Shown here: positions 59,683-64,000 of the stretch, piece by piece
Numbering within the stretch: position 1 is the first letter of the stretch
Layout of the letters: the number at the start of each line of letters is the position of its first letter
Assembly (NCBI GenBank): GCA_963775085.1
Contig: CAVZHO010000011.1
Coordinates: 124,001-188,000, forward strand
Reading direction: 5' to 3'
Origin: JAAFIP01 sp963775085
GTDB taxonomy: Bacteria; Pseudomonadota; Gammaproteobacteria; Burkholderiales; Burkholderiaceae_C
DNA length: 64,000 nt
The notes under the pieces: generated by a model
What the model saw: the letters and a program-made list of their open reading frames with translations, nothing else
What the model was told of the DNA's origin: nothing
Databases searched by the model: none
Translations under genes and position numbers: made by a program

Positions 59683-60252
59683 ATGGCTTTACCCCTGCAA
59701 AAACCCATCCACCTCTTCGACTACTTTAAGTTCGAGAACAACAGCCCCACGCGCCAGGAGTACGTTGGTGGGGGTATCCACGCCATGACCGGCGGCACCA
59801 TGCGGCATAACCGAGTGTCACTCAACATAGCACGAGCCTTGGGAAATCGCCTCGACGGCACGCCCTGCCAAGTCTTCATCAACGACATGAAGTTGCATGT
59901 GCAAGCCGCAGACAGCGTGTACTACCCCGATGTGTTCGTCTACTGCGGCACCAGCACCGCCAATGACGAGCGGGTGGTACAAGATGCGTCCCTGGTGGTA
60001 GAGGTGCTGAGCGAATCCACTGCCACCATCGACCGCCGCGAAAAACTCGCCGCCTACCAAAAGCTGCCCAGCCTGCGCGCCTACTGGATCGTGAGCCAAA
60101 CCGAGCAGCGCATCGAGGTACACAGCCGCGCCAGCGACGGCCAATGGCAGGCGCTGGCCTACACCCTGGGCGAAGGTGTGCCGGGCGAATGGCTGGGCGG
60201 CGAGGCCTTTGCACTGAGCATGGTCTACGCCGGTACGGACATCGCGGCATAG
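59683..60252 (+). CDS. Uma2-family (DUF820) putative endonuclease
   Basis: A 189-aa restriction-endonuclease-like-fold protein. Motifs are YYPDVFVYCG (Asp near 85), LVVEVLSEST (Glu near 107) and REKLAAYQKLPSLRAYWIV (Lys near 121), the D-E-K layout of the family. Common in cyanobacteria and scattered in proteobacteria; biological role unclear. TAGAAT ends 6 nt before the ATG and no ribosome-binding site is present. Confidence 0.85.
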   Translation: MALPLQKPIHLFDYFKFENNSPTRQEYVGGGIHAMTGGTMRHNRVSLNIARALGNRLDGTPCQVFINDMKLHVQAADSVYYPDVFVYCGTSTANDERVVQDASLVVEVLSESTATIDRREKLAAYQKLPSLRAYWIVSQTEQRIEVHSRASDGQWQALAYTLGEGVPGEWLGGEAFALSMVYAGTDIAA

Positions 60253-60320
60253 CCTTTGCTTGTCCTGCTGCGCAATGCGCATCGCGGGTACGTCTGTGGC
60301 TATGCCCGACAATAGCTCCC

Positions 60321-61574
60321 ATGAAAACCATCACCCTGCGCGAAGGCAAAGAGCGCGCCTTGCAGCGCCGCCACCCCTGGATCTTTGACAACGCCATCGC
60401 CAAAGGCGGCGGCGACAGTGGCGAGACCGTGCGCGTGGAGTCGTTTGACGGCAAGTTTCTGGCCTGGGCCGCCTACAGCCCGAGCAGCAAGATCCGCGCG
60501 CGGGCCTGGAGCTTTGATGAAGCGCAACGCATAGATGCTAGCTTTTTTATAGCTGCTTGCGTCCAGGCGACAAGGACTAGACGGCTATTTGATATCCAAA
60601 GTGACAGTATGCGCCTGGTGCATGGCGAATCCGACGGTTTGCCCGGTTTGATTGTCGACCGCTATGGCGACACGCTGGTGGCGCAGTTTTTGTCGGCAGG
60701 GGTAGAGCGCTGGAAGCAGCCGATTGCCGATGCGCTGCTGCAAGCCACGGGGCTCGCCAAGCTGTATGAGCGCTCGGATGCCAGCAGCCGCGCCCTGGAA
60801 GGGCTGGAGAGCGTGACGGGCTGGCTGCGTGGTGGGCATGACCCTGCAAAGCCTGACAACACCAGCCCCGTGGACATCACCATTGCAGAGCACGACTACC
60901 AGCTCCAGGTCAACATCGCCGAAGGCCACAAGACGGGGTTTTACCTCGACCAGCGCGACAGCCGCAAAAAGTTTGCCCAGTACGCCCAGCGCCTGCAGTT
61001 CAAGCGCGTGCTCAACTGCTACTGCTATACGGGGGGCTTTACCGTAGCCGCCCTGGCGGGCCTGCGCGCTGCGGGGGTGCTTGACTCCAGCGCCCGTGGC
61101 GGGGCCAGCCACCACATCACCAGCATCGACTCCAGCGGCCCGGCCATCGAGCGCGCCAAGGCCAACGTCGCCTTGAACGGCTTTAGCGCAGCGCACGTCA
61201 CCTTCATGGATGCCGATGTCAACGCCAGCCTGCGCCAGTTCGTCGAGTCAGGCCAAACTTTCGATGCCATCGTGCTCGATCCACCCAAGTTTGCCCCCAC
61301 GGCTGCCCACGCAGACCGGGCGGCTCGCGCTTACAAAGACATCAACCGCCTGGCCTTCAAAATCCTGCAGCCGGGCGGCGTGCTGTTCACCTACAGCTGC
61401 TCGGGCGGCATCACCGCCGACCTGTTCCACAAAATCGTCGCCGGCGCAGGCATAGACGCAGGTGTAGACGGCTACATCAGCGAGCGCCTGGGCGGCGCGC
61501 CCGACCACCCGATGACGATCAACTTCCCGGAAGGGGAGTATCTGAAGGGCTTGATTGTGGTGAAGAAGGGCTAA
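60321..61574 (+). CDS. rlmI: Class I SAM-dependent 23S rRNA methyltransferase, RlmI-like
   Basis: Predicted 23S rRNA m5C methyltransferase with PUA and Rossmann domains, 417 aa. Features are LREGKERALQRRHPWIFDNAI (PUA), VHGESDGLPGLIVDRYGD, KTGFYLDQRDSR, VLNCYCYTGGFTVAAL, VLDPPKFAP and LFTYSCSGG. A repeat copy adds residues near 73-92 (ASFFIAACVQATRTRRL). GACAAT ends 7 nt before the ATG, with no ribosome-binding site. Its stop overlaps the opposing small gene. Confidence 0.93.
   Translation: MKTITLREGKERALQRRHPWIFDNAIAKGGGDSGETVRVESFDGKFLAWAAYSPSSKIRARAWSFDEAQRIDASFFIAACVQATRTRRLFDIQSDSMRLVHGESDGLPGLIVDRYGDTLVAQFLSAGVERWKQPIADALLQATGLAKLYERSDASSRALEGLESVTGWLRGGHDPAKPDNTSPVDITIAEHDYQLQVNIAEGHKTGFYLDQRDSRKKFAQYAQRLQFKRVLNCYCYTGGFTVAALAGLRAAGVLDSSARGGASHHITSIDSSGPAIERAKANVALNGFSAAHVTFMDADVNASLRQFVESGQTFDAIVLDPPKFAPTAAHADRAARAYKDINRLAFKILQPGGVLFTYSCSGGITADLFHKIVAGAGIDAGVDGYISERLGGAPDHPMTINFPEGEYLKGLIVVKKG
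60535..60592 (+). repeat. Interspersed 60-bp repeat within rlmI
   Basis: Contains GATGCTAGCTTTTTTATAGC, TGCTTGCGTCCAGGCG and AAGGACTAGACGGCTATTT. It is in frame, between the PUA and catalytic domains. Confidence 0.72.
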
Positions 61575-61906
61575 GCGGCGGTGGGCTCTGACGGCTCATT
61601 GGGGTTACCAAACACTTCCTGCGTTGAGTTGAATGCGTGCAGATGGTATTCCACGTCATCGGGTTGCACCAGGAAATTTTCTTCATCAGCGGTGAAGGCC
61701 ACCGTAGGCCGAAAGGCTTGCCCGTCCAGTTCAATTTCGCCCTGGTCAAAGAAGATGGACAAATCAAAAGTGAAGTCGCCGCAAATCTCCAGCGCAAGCT
61801 CTGGCGCAATACCGTGTTTGTCCAAGGCGGCTTTCAGCATGGCAATCTGCTGGTATTGAAACTGCGCCGCCAGTGTTTCGTAGCGGCTGTCCATGGTGGT
61901 GGTCAT
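61571..61906 (-). CDS. Hypothetical acidic protein, 111 aa
   Basis: I do not recognise the family. From ATG 61906 (upstream sequence is not coding-like) it reads RYETLAAQFQYQQIAMLKAA, GDFTFDLSIFFDQGEI and AFTADEENFLVQPDDVEYHL. It is strongly acidic and has no signal peptide. Convergent with rlmI, overlapping its stop by 4 bp. The ordered secondary-structure pattern suggests a real protein. Confidence 0.6.
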   Translation of the reverse strand: MTTTMDSRYETLAAQFQYQQIAMLKAALDKHGIAPELALEICGDFTFDLSIFFDQGEIELDGQAFRPTVAFTADEENFLVQPDDVEYHLHAFNSTQEVFGNPNEPSEPTAA

Positions 61907-62122
61907 GTGGGGTCTTTGTGCAAAGGGGTGGGTTTCCGGATAAAACACGGGCCGGATGGGGATAGATGCATTTCGTGGATGTAAATGTAGCATTGCACAG
62001 GGCGTGCACGCAGACCCTTGATTTCCCCGCTAAACTCCCCATCTCTGCGTGACGCACATTGCGCCTTGCCAAGCCGTGTAAGTGCGCGCAAACTCTCTGA
62101 AATTTACCTGTCAAGGCTCGCT

Positions 62123-63250
62123 ATGTCCCTCATCCCCGCCACCATTCTTACCGGCTTCTTAGGCTCGGGCAAAACCACCTTGCTCAAGCGCGTGCTGTCG
62201 GAGGCCCATGGGCAGAAGATTGCCGTGATTGAAAACGAGTTTGGCGAGGAGAATATTGACAACGAAATCCTGGTGGCCGATACCAACGAGCAGATCATCC
62301 AGATGAGCAACGGCTGCGTGTGCTGCACCATCCGCGAAGACCTGCGCACCACCCTGATTGACCTGGCCGAGAAAAAGCGCAAGGGCGAGCTGAACTTTGA
62401 CCGCGTGGTGATTGAGACCACTGGCATTGCCGACCCTGGCCCGGTGGCACAGACCTTTTTTATGGACGAACAGATTGCCGAACAGTACCTACTGGACTCG
62501 GTACTGACCCTGGTGGATGCCAAGCACGCGGCCCAGCAGCTCAATGACCGGCAAGAGGCGCGCCGCCAGGTGGGCTTTGCGGACCAAATCTTTATCAGCA
62601 AGACCGACCTGGTGGGCAAGGACGAGGTGGATGCGCTGATCCACCGCCTTAAGCACATGAACCCGCGCGCGCCCATGCAGGCGGTGCATTTTGGCGAGGT
62701 GCCGATCAAGGATGTGTTTGATCTGCGTGGCTTTAATTTGAACGCCAAGCTGGATATTGACCCGGATTTCTTGAAAGAAGACGACCACCACGATCATGAC
62801 CATGCCCATGGCGAGCACTGTGACCACCCCTCCCACGCCCACGAGGCCCATGCCCATGGCCATGACGACCACGCGCACGGTGAGCATTGTGACCACCCGT
62901 CGCACGCCCACGACAAGCCGGGCGCAGGCCAAGGCCACCACCATCACCATGACGACGACGTGAAAAGCTTCGTTTTCCGCTCCGACAAGGCCTTTGATGC
63001 CGCCAAGCTGGAAGACTTTTTGGGTGCCATCGTCAACATCTACGGCCCGCGCATGCTGCGCTACAAGGGCGTCTTAAACATGCAGGGCACCGAGCGCAAG
63101 GTGATTTTCCAGGGCGTGCACCAACTCATGGGCTCGGATTTGGGCCCGGTGTGGCCGGAAGGCGAAAAACGCGTGAACAAAATGGTATTTATTGGCATTG
63201 ATTTGCCTAAAGACATCTTGCTGCAAGGTTTGGAGCAATGTTTGGTGTAA
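62123..63250 (+). CDS. CobW/COG0523-family GTPase, putative zinc metallochaperone
   Basis: G3E-family GTPase of 375 aa. Walker A is GFLGSGKTT, the metal site GCVCC, the guanine motif SKTD, and the C-terminal CobW domain starts near 280. Between residues 219 and 275 lies a His-rich stretch with a duplicated block, DHAHGEHCDHPSHAH, separated by one HEAHAHGHD segment; this should bind several metal ions. I chose ATG 62123; no ribosome-binding site is obvious. Family members deliver or store zinc under limitation. Confidence 0.93.
   Translation: MSLIPATILTGFLGSGKTTLLKRVLSEAHGQKIAVIENEFGEENIDNEILVADTNEQIIQMSNGCVCCTIREDLRTTLIDLAEKKRKGELNFDRVVIETTGIADPGPVAQTFFMDEQIAEQYLLDSVLTLVDAKHAAQQLNDRQEARRQVGFADQIFISKTDLVGKDEVDALIHRLKHMNPRAPMQAVHFGEVPIKDVFDLRGFNLNAKLDIDPDFLKEDDHHDHDHAHGEHCDHPSHAHEAHAHGHDDHAHGEHCDHPSHAHDKPGAGQGHHHHHDDDVKSFVFRSDKAFDAAKLEDFLGAIVNIYGPRMLRYKGVLNMQGTERKVIFQGVHQLMGSDLGPVWPEGEKRVNKMVFIGIDLPKDILLQGLEQCLV
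62800..62918 (+). repeat. Internal duplication of His-rich coding block in cobW-family gene
   Basis: Two copies of a unit encoding HAHGEHCDHPSHAHE-like sequence (about 62804-62850 and 62870-62918) keep the same frame with a few synonymous differences, as expected for a past tandem duplication. Confidence 0.7.
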
Positions 63251-63448
63251 AACTACCCTTGCGAAAACGCAGATCGTGCCATGAAAGGTTTAATTTTCAG
63301 TTTTGTGGGACTTTGGCTGCGTAAGTCGCTACAATCCGCCGCCGACCACCAATCGGCGAGGCCGCCCTTACCGGGCATAACTCTAGACAAACCACAGAGA
63401 GGGCGCAGTGCACACGGGTGCGCTACCGGGTCTGTGAGGAGATAAGAA

Positions 63449-64000
63449 GTGAAAGCCCCAGTGAAGAAGTCCATCCCAGTGAAAAAAACACTTGCCAAAA
63501 CCAAGGCGAAGCCGCAACCCGTGAAAAAGGCGGCGGCCAAGCCTGCGCCTAAAGCTGCCGTCAAACCTGTGGTCAAAAAGACGGTTGTTAAAAAAGCAGT
63601 GGTTAAAACATCCGTCACAAGGACGAAAAAACCTGTGGCCAAACCTCCCGCCAAAACCAGTAAAGCGCCTGCCACCCCGGTGAAGTCGAAGGCTAAACCG
63701 GCGGTAAAGGCAGCTCCATCGAAACCGACGAAAACCGTCAAAGCAGTGAGCAAGGCTAGCGCCAAATCCGTGATCAAACAACCTACCAAGCCCGCAACAT
63801 CCGCAGTAAGCAAGGCTAAACCAGCCGCCAAAGCGTCAACCCAAGTCAAAGCGCCCATCAATGCAGTAGCTGGAAAAGGCAAATCTACAGGGGTTGCAGC
63901 CAAAACGACGCAACCCAAACCGGCTGCCAAATTAGCCACCAAACCAGTGGTCAAACCTGCCGCCGTGTCGGCTACCAAAGTGGTCCCCAATGTGGTGGTC
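63449..64000 (+). CDS. Lys/Ala/Pro-rich protein, 3' end outside window (possible DksA N-terminal extension or H1-like)
   Basis: A GTG-started frame with GAGGAGAT (63436-63443) upstream runs open to the end of the window, 184 codons so far. It is made of KxxAKP/AAKPVVK-type units rich in Lys, Ala, Pro and Val with very few acidic or aromatic residues. This suits either a bacterial histone H1-like protein or a disordered tail in front of a domain. In Burkholderiales a dksA gene commonly follows the cobW-family gene near xerC, so a DksA C-terminus is possible; this is unproven. Confidence 0.6.
   Translation, partial: MKAPVKKSIPVKKTLAKTKAKPQPVKKAAAKPAPKAAVKPVVKKTVVKKAVVKTSVTRTKKPVAKPPAKTSKAPATPVKSKAKPAVKAAPSKPTKTVKAVSKASAKSVIKQPTKPATSAVSKAKPAAKASTQVKAPINAVAGKGKSTGVAAKTTQPKPAAKLATKPVVKPAAVSATKVVPNVVV

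Noticed and set aside
62800..62918. CRISPR-like spaced repeats
   Set aside because: The repeats are coding, in frame, only two copies, and encode a His-rich metal-binding stretch; no CRISPR array or cas gene was seen anywhere in the window.
63300..63345. Promoter for the right-edge gene using TACAAT
   Set aside because: No acceptable -35 box at 16-18 bp, so evidence is too weak.
63253..63990. 245-codon minus-strand frame with Leu/Ala/Thr-rich, membrane-like translation
   Set aside because: It is the reverse complement of a Lys/Ala/Pro repeat region; hydrophobicity follows from that composition.

Overview
The window looks like chromosome from a beta-proteobacterium of the order Burkholderiales, most likely Comamonadaceae (Rhodoferax/Polaromonas-like). 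The reasons are the Burkholderiales-type mlaFEDACB order followed by a BolA gene and murA, a short-form HisG, two Bug (TctC) binding proteins, the fmdB-DUF502-aspS and dapF-DUF484-xerC blocks, and fairly high GC by eye. The species call is inference; no rRNA or tRNA gene was seen.

Layout. 1-6648 is a defence-like island: a type III Res-like helicase/nuclease (5' end possibly outside the window), an AlbA_2/GHKL ATPase-type protein, a Mod-like methyltransferase and a small DUF6155-like protein, all on the + strand. 6697-11868 is accessory metabolism (two Bug proteins, a serine hydrolase, a racemase-like protein) and a Phd/RelE toxin-antitoxin (TA) pair. 11982-19301 is the envelope block: mlaFEDACB (retrograde phospholipid transport), a two-gene ABC exporter, a BolA protein and murA. 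19298-30526 is a split histidine pathway, hisG-D-C-B-H-A-F-I-E, interrupted by two PIN-type TA modules, a mutarotase, a methyltransferase and a mobile-looking hairpin element. hinT and tatABC follow (30978-33019). 33156-41767 holds a giant FAD/Fe-S oxidoreductase and ubiE/ubiJ/ubiB. 41791-46316 holds a Na+/solute symporter, fmdB, DUF502 and aspS, which carries an apparent +1 frameshift. 46317-48550 is an accessory insert (Hint-domain toxin remnant, ParDE, orphan Phd) between aspS and nudB. Next come nudB, an EEP nuclease, clsB, folE, a BLUF photoreceptor, DUF429 and cutA. 53600-56250 is a second, more AT-rich accessory patch (HigBA, HNH protein, secreted protein). The window ends with dapF-DUF484-xerC, a Uma2 protein, an rlmI-like gene, a CobW GTPase and the start of a Lys/Ala/Pro-rich protein.

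Two themes stand out. First, a short interspersed repeat of about 60 bp, built from two small stem-loops, occurs at least 12 times. Several copies lie in frame inside conserved proteins (MlaA signal peptide, DapF, RlmI-like, DUF3683 oxidoreductase, carboxymuconolactone-decarboxylase-like protein), and one supplies the stop codon of clsB. Second, TA modules are dense: five pairs plus an orphan antitoxin, several with clear palindromic operators. One pair is translationally coupled to hisC. The best candidate for a poorly described system is the res / AlbA_2-ATPase / mod / DUF6155-like operon at the left edge.
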